Assembly: GCA_030148425.1 (NCBI GenBank)
Contig: JASBTM010000008.1
Span: forward strand, 372,001 to 436,000
Direction: 5' to 3'
Source: Hyphomicrobium sp.
GTDB taxonomy: Bacteria > Pseudomonadota > Alphaproteobacteria > Rhizobiales > Hyphomicrobiaceae
DNA: 64,000 nucleotides
Both the position numbers and the translations under genes were made by a program. A model generated the notes under the pieces. It did no database searches. It was not told where the DNA came from and saw only the letters and a program-made list of their open reading frames with translations. How positions within the stretch are numbered: position 1 is the stretch's first letter; each line of letters starts with the position of its first letter. This document shows positions 35,595 through 44,328 of the stretch, piece after piece.

Positions 35595-37067
35595 ATGGTT
35601 TCTACGTCAACGCCGTCTCTGCAATTGGAAATACCCGGCGCGGGCGACTACCGCGGCTCATGGGATGAGGTGATGCTGCGCCTGCTGACGCAGATCGACA
35701 AGTCGATCGCTGGCGTTACGAGCATCACCACGACCGGCGGAACGATCAACCTCACCGACACGCAATACGTCGATAACCAGACCCGTCAGTCGACTATCTC
35801 AATTTCTGGAGCGCTCACGGCTGACGTCGTGCTTGTCGTACCCGCACGGAGCAAGCGCTACGTTCTCGTCAATAGGACGACCGGCGGCAAAGGCGTTTTC
35901 ATCAAGACGGCTGCAGGCGATCCAATGGAGGCGCCCGCATCCGATTCTACTGGCGAAGTGCGCATCAGCTCGGATGGCTCAATCTCGCGAATTGCGCCAT
36001 ACGTCAATCGCACCACTGGCGCCATCACGTCGACTGACTATGCCCTTCAGACAGCACTTCAGGCGGAAATCGATCGGGCCACCACTGAAGAAGCGACCCT
36101 CATTAAGCGGGACGGATCACGCTCATTTACTGATCCAGTTGGCGGTGTCGCTCCTGTTGCGAATGGTCACTTCGCGACAAAAAAGTACGTCGATGATGCG
36201 ACCGGACTCCAAGACAACACATATGTGACCGCGGGAACCGCCTCAGCTTATACGATTACCACTGGCGGCTCCCTTGCGCTCTTCGACGGCCTGTCACTCT
36301 CGATCCGCCTTCACGTGACGAACGCGAAGGATTGCACGCTTAAGCTCGATGCAAATGACCCGAAGCCTGTTCGCGGCTTCACAGGCAAATCGCTCTCGGC
36401 AGGCGTTGGTATCGCAGGCACGCCATATCGCGTCACCTATAACGCCGCGACGCAGGAATGGATTTTCGGCGGCTTCTTCCAGAACCCCTATCAAATACCG
36501 ATCGGTGGCTTCCTGCCGTTCTGCTCGACCGCAGTTCCGAACAGCAACTTCATCCTGCCGTTCGGCCAGGCGCTATCGCGCGTGACTTATGCCGAATTCT
36601 ACAACCTCGTCGGCACTGCATTCGGCGCTGGCGACGGCGCGAACACCTTCAATGCGCCCGATCTCCGCGGTCGCACGATCTTCGGCCTCGACAATATGGG
36701 CGGCGCTGCGGCTGGTCGATTGACAACGGTTGCTGGAACGACCGTTGGCGGCAGCGGCGGCGCTGAAACAGTTGGCATTGCGCGCTCAAACCTTCCGAAT
36801 GTGGCGCTGAGCGGTTCTGGTTATACCGATGCACAAGGCGCTCATCAGCACACATTCGCAACCCAAGAACGATTTCAGAAAGGAGACGCCGGCGGTGCAT
36901 ATCAAAACTATCGATGGGGCAGCAGCACGGGTATTACTGACTGGGCCGGCAGCCATCAGCACAACGTTTATGTAGCAACCGAAAGCATGAACGGTGGCGT
37001 CGCGCAGGCCGCGATCAATAAGCTGCCGCCGCTGATGGCGCTGCCGCTCCTTCTCCGCGTGCTGTGA
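35595..37067 (+). CDS. Phage tail fibre protein with tail-collar domain
   Basis: A 490-residue structural protein. The middle contains GHFATKKYVDDAT, a phage fibre trimer motif. The C-terminal third is a tail-collar domain: PIGGFLPFCSTAVPNSNFIL, then GQALSRVTYAEFYNLVGTAFG, then FNAPDLRGRTIFGLDNMGG. It ends with paired histidine motifs (AHQHTF and SHQHNV) and LPPLMALPLLLRVL. Such proteins sit at phage tail tips or fibres and contact the host surface. It is followed after 7 bp by the 900-residue gene on the same strand. Confidence 0.88.
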   Translation: MVSTSTPSLQLEIPGAGDYRGSWDEVMLRLLTQIDKSIAGVTSITTTGGTINLTDTQYVDNQTRQSTISISGALTADVVLVVPARSKRYVLVNRTTGGKGVFIKTAAGDPMEAPASDSTGEVRISSDGSISRIAPYVNRTTGAITSTDYALQTALQAEIDRATTEEATLIKRDGSRSFTDPVGGVAPVANGHFATKKYVDDATGLQDNTYVTAGTASAYTITTGGSLALFDGLSLSIRLHVTNAKDCTLKLDANDPKPVRGFTGKSLSAGVGIAGTPYRVTYNAATQEWIFGGFFQNPYQIPIGGFLPFCSTAVPNSNFILPFGQALSRVTYAEFYNLVGTAFGAGDGANTFNAPDLRGRTIFGLDNMGGAAAGRLTTVAGTTVGGSGGAETVGIARSNLPNVALSGSGYTDAQGAHQHTFATQERFQKGDAGGAYQNYRWGSSTGITDWAGSHQHNVYVATESMNGGVAQAAINKLPPLMALPLLLRVL

Positions 37068-37074
37068 GGTCTCG

Positions 37075-39777
37075 ATGGCGCAGCTTCCTCCATTGCCGCC
37101 TGGGGCTGTTCTGGACGAGCCAGCAGAAGGTGCTTTGCCGCCCTCTCCCACCTCGACAGCATCGAATGAATTGCCTCCCGGCATTGTGCTTGACCGGCCA
37201 GTGACGCAGGCTTCAGCGAACTCTGCGATCTTCAAGCCCGGGTATACGCACCTCCCAGAGGGGTTCGTTCTCGACAGTCAGCCTTCGCAGCCCCGACCAG
37301 AAACACTTCCTCCATTGCCGCCGGGCGCCGTTCTCGATCAGCCGGTGGCGGCTGGAACGGCGGACCTGCCAGAAGGCTTCGTTCTCGACGGCCCGCCACC
37401 GGCACCAGGCGATGATAACCCGTCAATTGCCGGTGGCTTCTTGCGCTCGTTTGGCCAGGGAGCGACCGCGGACTTCGCTGACGAAGGCGTAGGCCTCATT
37501 GGCGGCAACGAAGCAAAAAAGAGCTATCGCAAGAAACTCGAAAAGTTCGAGGAGGAACACCCCTATCTCGACATGGCCGCAAAGGGCGCCGGAGCGGTCG
37601 GATCGACCGCGGGTCTGATGCTCGTTCCGGGCGGGCAGCTCGCCGCTCTCGGTCGTGCGGGGGCGATGGGCCAGCGAGTGCTCGCTGGACTGCGCTCGCT
37701 CTTGGGAGCTGGCAATGCTGCTAAGGCGATCCCCGGAGCGAATGCGGCCGTCAACGCAACCGTGCGAGCTATTCCAGGCGTTGGCCGCGCTGCCGAGATA
37801 GTAGCTGGCACAAACGCGCGCCGCGGCGGTCTGGCTGCGATGGAGTATGGCGCAACCGATCGCGCTGGCAAATATGAGGGCGCGCCAAACATCGAGGGCG
37901 ATGGGCGCGATGACACCGACACACTGATGGACGATGCCGGCGAACGTCTCAGCGCTGCATTCGATCCGAGCGCGATGGCGCTCGACTATGGCCTCGGGAC
38001 CGGCTTCACGAAGGCCTTGAACGGAATCATGCCTCGCGTCGGGAATGCGATCGATGACACGCGCACGCTTATTGCTCGTGCCAGTGGCGAGACCGGAGCA
38101 GATGCAGGACCCGTCGCTGTCGCGAAGCGCCTGCGTGCCGATCGCGTGACGCCGCAGCAGATGCGCGACCAGGTGCTGCCGGAATATCGCGGCATGGCCC
38201 AGGATGATGTCTCGAACATCATGGAGCGCTACGGCGCGTTGATCGAAGGCGGAGCTGACGACCAAACCGCGCGCAACACGATTGCCGGAGAGCTTGCGCA
38301 GCGCGGGGTCAATCCTCGCACCGCTCAGACGCAGGTCCGCCAGGTCGTCACGCGCTATCAGGGCCGCAACGCCGTTCCTTCTCAGGTCAACGAGCTGGCT
38401 GCAATGGCTCAGGGTGGCGACGCTGTTGCGACGCATCGCCAGTTCGAGAGCGGCATCAACATGGCTCGGGATGGCTCTGAAGCCTCCCAGGTCTCGCAAT
38501 TCATGACGGGTCGTCAGCCGGCGGCGAGGGGGCAGATCAGCGACGCGCTTGAAGGTCAGCTTGGAGACGGCGACGTCGGTCGCATGCTGCAAGATTACGA
38601 GCTTCGTCGTGGCGCCTCGAACGATCTCTATGGCCCAGTCACCGAAGCGTTCAACAACGACCCCCAGGCTCAGCAGGCGCTTCAGCGCGCAATCGACATG
38701 ACCAGGCTCCATGTCGAGGCTCAGCTCGGCAATCGCGCTGATGACATGGCAAATACTGTCCGCACACAGCTCGGAAAATTCACGAACCCGGAAACCCTGA
38801 TGCTGCCGAAAGGATCGCCGATCTCGTCGACGGTGCAGGGGCCGCGCGGCTCGACGGAAATCCAGGACATGGGCAGACGCGGAACGATGGACCTTGACGG
38901 CTTCATCCATCAGCGCCGAGCGCTCACGCAGGCGATCGAAAGCTCGAAGTCGCCGCTCGGGCGCGATACGGCGACAACGCATGATCTCCGCGAGTTGAAG
39001 GCCGCCATCGATCGCAACGTGCGCGGCATCGCTGACGACACGTCGCATCCGGAGGCGACGCGCAACATCTTCCGCGACTGGGGAGCGGCGAACGATAGCC
39101 GCGCCAGTCTTGAGGCCATGCAAAGGGCCTACACGGACGGCATCTCGCTGAACGTCAATGCGAAGGGCAAGTCGGTCATCAATATGGAGATGACGATGCG
39201 CCGCGTGGGCCGCATGTCGAGCGACCAGCAAGATATGTTCGCTCGCGGCCTCATGGCTCGCATCAAGTCCGACGTCGAGACCGGCGGCGACTTCCATGAC
39301 GTTGCGAAGCTCTTCACCAACCAGCGTATGCGCGGCATGCTTAATCGGATGATGGGGGCGGACCAGGCCGAGAGCTTCTATCAGCTCGTGCGCCGCGCTG
39401 GCCTCGCCACGCGATCAGCTCGCGCTGACAAGAATTCTCCGACTGCACGCATCCGCGACGAAAAAGAGTCGAGCATGGTCCTCGGCAAACTGAAGAACGC
39501 CGTTGACGTGTTTCTATCGCCAGGCCGGGCTCTGGGCGCTGCCGCCGACTATGCCGACGACCTCTTGTTCCGAAAGCGGAACGAAGACGTGATGCGTATC
39601 CTTGGCGCCAATACAGATGAGCCGCACCGCATGATCCGCACGTTGCGCGATCTCGATGCCGCCATGCGGTATCAGGACCCGACTGTCATTACGCCCTTTG
39701 TGCGCGACGGCGGTCCCTTCCTCGCCATGCCCTTTGCCAACGGCTTTGCCGAAGCTGACGAGGGCACCTGGCACTGA
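37075..39777 (+). CDS. Large phage virion-like protein with N-terminal VLD repeats
   Basis: A 900-residue protein. The first 110 residues hold five copies of a short repeat, LPxGxVLD (variants PPGAVLDEP, PPGIVLDRP, PEGFVLDSQP, PPGAVLDQP, PEGFVLDGPP). Then come a Gly/Ala-rich region with possible amphipathic membrane-active helices (about 150-260) and long Gln/Arg-rich helical stretches. It resembles internal or ejected virion proteins of podophages in size and composition. I cannot assign a family. It probably shares a transcript with the tail fibre gene. Confidence 0.65.
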   Translation: MAQLPPLPPGAVLDEPAEGALPPSPTSTASNELPPGIVLDRPVTQASANSAIFKPGYTHLPEGFVLDSQPSQPRPETLPPLPPGAVLDQPVAAGTADLPEGFVLDGPPPAPGDDNPSIAGGFLRSFGQGATADFADEGVGLIGGNEAKKSYRKKLEKFEEEHPYLDMAAKGAGAVGSTAGLMLVPGGQLAALGRAGAMGQRVLAGLRSLLGAGNAAKAIPGANAAVNATVRAIPGVGRAAEIVAGTNARRGGLAAMEYGATDRAGKYEGAPNIEGDGRDDTDTLMDDAGERLSAAFDPSAMALDYGLGTGFTKALNGIMPRVGNAIDDTRTLIARASGETGADAGPVAVAKRLRADRVTPQQMRDQVLPEYRGMAQDDVSNIMERYGALIEGGADDQTARNTIAGELAQRGVNPRTAQTQVRQVVTRYQGRNAVPSQVNELAAMAQGGDAVATHRQFESGINMARDGSEASQVSQFMTGRQPAARGQISDALEGQLGDGDVGRMLQDYELRRGASNDLYGPVTEAFNNDPQAQQALQRAIDMTRLHVEAQLGNRADDMANTVRTQLGKFTNPETLMLPKGSPISSTVQGPRGSTEIQDMGRRGTMDLDGFIHQRRALTQAIESSKSPLGRDTATTHDLRELKAAIDRNVRGIADDTSHPEATRNIFRDWGAANDSRASLEAMQRAYTDGISLNVNAKGKSVINMEMTMRRVGRMSSDQQDMFARGLMARIKSDVETGGDFHDVAKLFTNQRMRGMLNRMMGADQAESFYQLVRRAGLATRSARADKNSPTARIRDEKESSMVLGKLKNAVDVFLSPGRALGAAADYADDLLFRKRNEDVMRILGANTDEPHRMIRTLRDLDAAMRYQDPTVITPFVRDGGPFLAMPFANGFAEADEGTWH

Positions 39778-39780
39778 TCG

Positions 39781-39799
39781 TTGACACTCGTTCCGAATA
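39781..39799 (+). promoter_or_regulatory. Phage promoter-like motif, copy 3
   Basis: TTGACACTCGTTCCGAATA, ending 98 nt before the GTG at 39898. It begins four bases after the stop codon of the 900-residue gene. Confidence 0.7.
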
Positions 39800-39897
39800 A
39801 ACGAGTTCTGCTGATGGCGCATAGCAAGCTATGACAGGCCACAGTGGACAGGCGTCGCGGATAACCCTTCCTCTTCAGTAGTGAGGGAGACTAGACC

Positions 39898-40365
39898 GTG
39901 AGCGAAAATCCGTTCTTCAAGTTCAAGCCCTGACGCAACAAGCTCGACATCGGCGATACGATCAACGGCAAGCCGATCCTCGATATGATCTCAAACCTTG
40001 CCGCGTACCGGCATACGAAGGGCGAGGCAGCCGCGCTGCTTGGCGTCTCATACAGCACCTTCAGAACCTTCCTGGATGACAACAGCGAAGCGCGCGATGC
40101 CTGGAGGGATGGGCGCCAGGTCTGCAATGCCTCCGTCCGCCGGCTGTTGTTCGTGCATGCGAAGAACGATCCGTCGACGGCGCGCTACCTGGCGAACAAC
40201 ATGCTGGACGACATGACCAAGGACGGCGTCGATGCGGCTTCGAACGTGCCAGGAGGCGTTGATCGCCTCAGCCGTGACGACGCGAAGAAGCGCATCCTGG
40301 AGCTTCAGGCGATCACGGCAAATCCGACGCCGTCGAAGGGCAGGTCGTTGATCGCGCGCCCTTAG
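39898..40365 (+). pseudogene. HTH protein gene interrupted by an in-frame TGA
   Basis: A GTG at 39898, 98 nt after the third promoter-like motif, opens the frame MSENPFFKFKP and meets TGA at 39931-39933. The same frame continues as RNKLDIGDTINGKPILDM and stays open to 40365. The downstream 126-residue part (ATG 39985) has a helix-turn-helix, TKGEAAALLGVSYSTFRTFL, of the kind seen in phage terminase small subunits or regulators. The gene is probably broken by one substitution (for example CGA to TGA). Restart at 39985 or readthrough is possible. Confidence 0.55.
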
Positions 40366-40511
40366 GCTGCCTCCAACGTCGATACGAGGATGCTCTCGAA
40401 GATGCGCCTGCCGTCGACGCCTCCGAGCGCCGGCTCATAAAGGCGTTCTGGATGAGGCATCATGCCGAGCACGCGGTCAGGCTGATTTTCGAGACGATCA
40501 GGGCGCGGCAT
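40362..40511 (-). pseudogene. C-terminal fragment resembling PurQ
   Basis: A 49-codon minus-strand frame contains [19 protein letters not shown] and then [11 protein letters not shown] before its stop. This matches the last part of phosphoribosylformylglycinamidine synthase subunit PurQ, including the PHPE motif around the glutaminase histidine and glutamate. The rest of PurQ is missing: a stop lies just upstream of its only ATG. It is a remnant, perhaps captured from a chromosome when this cargo segment was acquired. Confidence 0.6.
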
Positions 40512-40558
40512 CGCACCTCAAGTGATTTGGACGTTCGTGATAGCGTTCAACGGGAGTC

Positions 40559-41725
40559 CTAGTCGTCTTCATGATCATCGTCGTCGAGTGGCTTATCGGC
40601 CATAAGGATGGCCTCTTCAGCTCGGGATTGTGCTCTGTAGAAGGTCCCTTTTTCTGTCCAATGCTCGCTGAAGGATTGCGGCGATTGTTGTCGATCTGGA
40701 GCAGGCTTGTCGAAGCTCAACTCAAGAAATCCCGTTAGGGCGAGTCGGAACAAGGGAGCGGCAAACCAATTCAGGTGTCGCCCAAAAGGTTTGCGGAGGC
40801 TTTCGCTGTTGACGTGGTTGCCGTGCAAAAAGGCGTTCCGCGCATCATAAAGTGCCTTATAGATCTGACCCGCGAGGTTGGTCGGAATGGTCTTTTTTCC
40901 GAACGCGATAGTTTGGCTCTGGCTTTGCAAGTGGGCGTGCTGCCAATCGACCTTGCTAAAAAGACCTAGAACGCGTTCCAGGTCCGCCCTCTTTCCATCG
41001 TGCGCAAGAATCTCAAACGCGCTCACCCAAAGCGCCACGGAGCGTCCAGCGTCGAAGATGTTCGCGTCAGTACCTCCGGGCATGCGCGCAGCGAATCGCG
41101 CGCTGTCTAGCGCTCGAAACATCTTTCGGTGTTGAACCTCCTCAGTGCCAGCACAGTGGTATTCATCCCAGCACTTCATCAACCTGTGAACTAGAACGCC
41201 ATCGAGTTCGTCGATGGCCAAACTACGGGCCGGCAGCGCAGCAGCCGGAGACGCAGCCAGTCGATTAAGATCGTGAACACCTGACATTCCAGGAGTGAAG
41301 GCGTAAACGTGCTGGCTGCCGGGCTTACCCAGACCCCACGGGTATATGTCAAAAGCGTCCGAGAACATGATGCCGACGGGACGCTTCCAAGCGAGCATCC
41401 GCGCATGGCTATGCACGATCGCTCCAGTGCAAACAATATCCCTGAATCCGCCGAGCGCGGAAACAGTCTTCACGGATGGCGGCGCGTCGGATCTCATCAT
41501 CAAAACGGTCGGCGACACTGGAGAGCCGAACTCTGACTTGAATGCTCTGACCAGCTTAGTCAGTCCTGGATGGAACTTGCAGGCGGCCAAGACCCGTTGG
41601 TCTTCTTGGTGCATCAATCCGACATGCGAATGGTCGATCGACTCAATTAGCGTAACGTTCGGCAGTATCCAGACCGGTTCCCAGTTGTCATGTTGCGTCT
41701 CCGGTGAATGGTGAGGGTCGGCCAT
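40559..41725 (-). CDS. Apea-like HEPN domain protein (second gene of a HEPN pair)
   Basis: A 388-residue protein. Its C-terminal half has the Apea-type HEPN pattern: a helix SVALWVSAFEILAHDGKRAD, then IYKALYDARNAFLHGN. The Arg (about 296) and His (about 301) form the R-x4-H motif typical of HEPN ribonucleases. The N-terminal 200 residues are unassigned. The C-terminus is acidic (LDDDDHEDD). The ATG at 41725 is used. A TTG at 41773 would overlap the upstream HEPN gene by 4 bp. A defence role is inferred from the domain and the mobile context. Confidence 0.7.
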   Translation of the reverse strand: MADPHHSPETQHDNWEPVWILPNVTLIESIDHSHVGLMHQEDQRVLAACKFHPGLTKLVRAFKSEFGSPVSPTVLMMRSDAPPSVKTVSALGGFRDIVCTGAIVHSHARMLAWKRPVGIMFSDAFDIYPWGLGKPGSQHVYAFTPGMSGVHDLNRLAASPAAALPARSLAIDELDGVLVHRLMKCWDEYHCAGTEEVQHRKMFRALDSARFAARMPGGTDANIFDAGRSVALWVSAFEILAHDGKRADLERVLGLFSKVDWQHAHLQSQSQTIAFGKKTIPTNLAGQIYKALYDARNAFLHGNHVNSESLRKPFGRHLNWFAAPLFRLALTGFLELSFDKPAPDRQQSPQSFSEHWTEKGTFYRAQSRAEEAILMADKPLDDDDHEDD

Positions 41726-41769
41726 GCTATTTCCAGAATTAGGTAATCGGGCGGCAGCGCGCGTAGCGT

Positions 41770-43074
41770 TCAACTCCCAATAAAATCTCCAACTGCCCTC
41801 CGAAAGTGCTGAATGGACTGTGGGCGCGTCTTATTATAGACGCGGGCATGTAGCTCAAGAAAACCCATATAGATTGCGAGGATGTGGCGTTCTAAACCCA
41901 AGAAGGCTTCCATAACGGCCGTCACAGAGGGTGCATCGCCGTGAACTACTGCATTGCGTTGTCGGTAGGCCTCGATGATCGCGGCAAATATGCCGTCTCG
42001 CAGCGTGGTGTCCCCCGAGCTGGCGACCTGCGAGCATCGCCGAGCTAAACTTTCTGCCTTCTGCTTGGGTGGGACGAGGGCCAATGCTTCCAGCGCCGAT
42101 ATTAAACGGACAAGGCGGATGTGATCGTGAGGTTCGCTATAAGCGCCGGAAAGCAATGAATTTGCATATAGTAGCCTCTCCAGAACTGGTGAGCCCGGAT
42201 CTTTTCCTGAAGTGATCCACGATCCGACGTTGCTAAGCAGACGGGCTGAGCCTCCCAATTCCTTATCGAGGTGGTCCATCCACTGATCGTCAAAATGGCT
42301 CCCCCGCGGTCCGCTCTGCGATGAAAATAAAACATTCCCACTCTTGGAGACCATAATTGTCGAATGGAACTGCTCTTGTATGTAGCCGCCTCCGATCTTG
42401 ATATTGCGCGTAGAGGTGTAGCCGAATGTCATGCGGATAAGATTTAGCATGTAATCGGCGGCTTCACGTGCGACCGCCCATGCCATTTTAGATTCATGTT
42501 TTTCGACCACGACTGCGATAAAATGATCATATCGCCTGTTGTATGCACGCCATTCCGCCACAAATTTACGATCGTGGGCGAGGCCGTCAGTGCGCTGGCG
42601 GATCGCATCACCGTGCTGTGCCTTGAAACAATCCTTTGACATGAGCGTCACTGGACCAACTTGAAAGCACGAGTCCTTTGCCCTTGGTGCGAACACAAGA
42701 GGCAGAACGTAAAGCCCGTCGTCTCGCTCCAATTCTGCCATACGCTTTTCCGCGCCGGCAATAACCGCAAACTCGGAAAGCGTTCCAGTTCGGCGCGCCT
42801 TTTCGAGGTGTTTGAAATGGGATTCAATAAGGCACTTCCGTGCTGATCCTTGGGAAAGACACCGCTGTTCTCTACTGCGTCTGAGAAGGAGGTCGGCAGC
42901 AAGGCACAGATGGTGATAGCCTTTGCGGCTTACATAGCTATTCATCCCTAATTGGCTGTCCAACGGAACCATGCTGGCCATTCGTTCGACAAGCTCGTCC
43001 TTGGGAAGATCTTCAATTATCAGGCCATCTAGCCACTCCGCTAAATAGGCGTCGATGTGCTGCTCAAGCGTCAT
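41770..43074 (-). CDS. Apea-like HEPN domain protein (first gene of a HEPN pair)
   Basis: A 434-residue protein. The C-terminal region reads LVRLISALEALALVPPKQKA, then IIEAYRQRNAVVHGDAP, the Apea form of the HEPN fold with R-x4-H (R373, H378). The N-terminal 300 residues are unassigned. Similar two-part proteins occur in bacterial abortive-infection settings, where HEPN domains cleave RNA. It overlaps or nearly abuts the next gene, which has the same motif but low overall similarity. The two probably act together. Confidence 0.72.
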   Translation of the reverse strand: MTLEQHIDAYLAEWLDGLIIEDLPKDELVERMASMVPLDSQLGMNSYVSRKGYHHLCLAADLLLRRSREQRCLSQGSARKCLIESHFKHLEKARRTGTLSEFAVIAGAEKRMAELERDDGLYVLPLVFAPRAKDSCFQVGPVTLMSKDCFKAQHGDAIRQRTDGLAHDRKFVAEWRAYNRRYDHFIAVVVEKHESKMAWAVAREAADYMLNLIRMTFGYTSTRNIKIGGGYIQEQFHSTIMVSKSGNVLFSSQSGPRGSHFDDQWMDHLDKELGGSARLLSNVGSWITSGKDPGSPVLERLLYANSLLSGAYSEPHDHIRLVRLISALEALALVPPKQKAESLARRCSQVASSGDTTLRDGIFAAIIEAYRQRNAVVHGDAPSVTAVMEAFLGLERHILAIYMGFLELHARVYNKTRPQSIQHFRRAVGDFIGS

Positions 43075-43209
43075 GAGAGATCCACAATCCGAGTTTGAAA
43101 ATGCTGATCCACTAACTCGGTACCCACCGCCAGTGGGCGAGCTTCCTACACCCGTGATTTCGCATTGAAAGCTCGGATCTCCGCTCGCGGCTCAAGGCGC
43201 GATGCGCGC

Positions 43210-43338
43210 GTGACCGCCAACACTGTCAAGAGGGAGCTGAAGCATAAGCTCGGGACGACGGTTGACAGCGTGTCGATCAACCGGCGCCAGATCGGAAAGT
43301 GGCTCGCAAACAATGGCTATTTGCGAAGCGGGAAATGA
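43210..43338 (+). CDS. Short hypothetical frame, possible gene remnant
   Basis: A 42-codon frame from GTG containing ANTVKRELKHKLGTTVDSVS and NRRQIGKWLANNGYLRSGK. The open frame extends upstream without a good start. The sequence looks like a basic winged-helix-like C-terminus. I cannot name a family. The 267 bp between the HEPN genes and the next minus-strand gene hold nothing else. Confidence 0.25.
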   Translation: MTANTVKRELKHKLGTTVDSVSINRRQIGKWLANNGYLRSGK

Positions 43339-43341
43339 CCG

Positions 43342-43644
43342 TCAGCCATACTTTCCGATCAAGTATACGCAGCCGCCAATTGCAAATGGAATGGTGATAC
43401 ACATTGCCTTGAACAGGCGATCGGACTTCGCGTGATCGAGGTGTCTTTTGATCTCATCGCGGGTTCTCATTGCCCCTTGCAAATCGTCCTTTGATAGAGA
43501 AATCGCGATTTTTGCGAGGCGTTCGCCCTGCCCTTCCGCGCCCCACCATTCCGCGGTGCGCGCAAGCTTGGCGCAATCGCCGATGATGGATTCGTTCGAA
43601 AGGGGCTGTTCGCCCGGAACGCTCATCGTGACCATCTTCGACAA
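43342..43644 (-). CDS. Hypothetical protein with C-terminal membrane segment
   Basis: A 100-residue protein with a helical N-terminal part (IIGDCAKLARTAEWWG and later DDLQGAMRTRDEIKRHLDHA) and one membrane segment near the end (FKAMCITIPFAIGGCVYLIG). The start is read as TTG because GGAGG lies 6 nt upstream. ATG codons follow at 43635 and 43626. It lies 23 bp downstream of a two-helix membrane protein gene, probably in one operon. Function unknown. Confidence 0.5.
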   Translation of the reverse strand: MSKMVTMSVPGEQPLSNESIIGDCAKLARTAEWWGAEGQGERLAKIAISLSKDDLQGAMRTRDEIKRHLDHAKSDRLFKAMCITIPFAIGGCVYLIGKYG

Positions 43645-43667
43645 CGTCGTCCTCCGGCTGCGAGACT

Positions 43668-43922
43668 TTATCCGCGACGCTCGCGCGCCTTGGTCTCGTG
43701 CTTTGAAGCTTCAAGGTATTCTCCGATCATGCCCAGAACGAACCAGAAAAAAATGCTGGTGAGCGAAAGGCCAACCACGATCCCGAGGGAGAACGCAGCC
43801 TTCGGTGCAAGATGTAAGACTTCACCCAAGACGTAAATGCTTCCCACGCAAAAACCGATCATAGCAGTCAGCACGGTCACGATTGCAATCAACTCATTCA
43901 GGTCAATCTTCTTGCCGGTCAT
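43668..43922 (-). CDS. Small two-helix membrane protein
   Basis: An 84-residue protein with two membrane segments (IAIVTVLTAMIGFCVGSIYV and FSLGIVVGLSLTSIFFWFVL) and a charged C-terminal tail. GGAG lies 10 nt before the ATG. It precedes the 100-residue gene with a C-terminal membrane segment. No family recognised. Confidence 0.5.
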   Translation of the reverse strand: MTGKKIDLNELIAIVTVLTAMIGFCVGSIYVLGEVLHLAPKAAFSLGIVVGLSLTSIFFWFVLGMIGEYLEASKHETKARERRG

Positions 43923-43992
43923 GGTTCAGTCACTCCACCCTCGCACAAATTATTGTGGTTCCGATTCGCGTCGGCGGTCACTATCGACCGTC

Positions 43993-44319
43993 TTAGTTCT
44001 CCGAGCAATTTATCGCTGGCGGTAAACGGCCGAGGGTCGCGCGATCGCGCTTGGGCGTGTCGATGATTTCCACGCGACCATCCGCCAATTTCCCGGCGAA
44101 GGCAAACGGCGCCGGCGCATGATGATGGCCAAGGCCGTGTGGGTGCGGTTTGACGGTGCCGCAAGCCGCCGCGTTGGAGGCGTGAACACGGATGTTGGCG
44201 ACCGACAAGGCGGAGATGTGCTCGAACAGTTCGTTCTTCAAGGCAGTGCTCAGCTTGTCCGCATCCGAAAGGGACGATCCAGCATCCGCCAGGATCGCAG
44301 CCTCGACGTGGAGCGTGTT
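43993..44319 (-). pseudogene. C-terminal remnant of a cation diffusion facilitator-type transporter
   Basis: An open stretch of 109 codons closed by TAG upstream. It contains NTLHVEAAILADAG, LKNELFEHISALSVANIRVH, and a His-rich segment (HPHGLGHHHAPAPF). This looks like the cytoplasmic metal-binding dimerisation domain of a CDF efflux protein. All membrane segments are missing. It lies 9 bp past the PAP2 gene stop. Together with the nearby rhodanese remnant it suggests a decayed metal-resistance cluster. Confidence 0.5.
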
Positions 44320-44328
44320 CTAGTTTGC

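Noticed and set aside
37423..39297. 624-codon minus-strand frame opposite the large virion-like protein gene
   Set aside because: Composition is His/Arg/Asp-rich as expected for an antisense frame. The plus strand fits the operon with the tail fibre.
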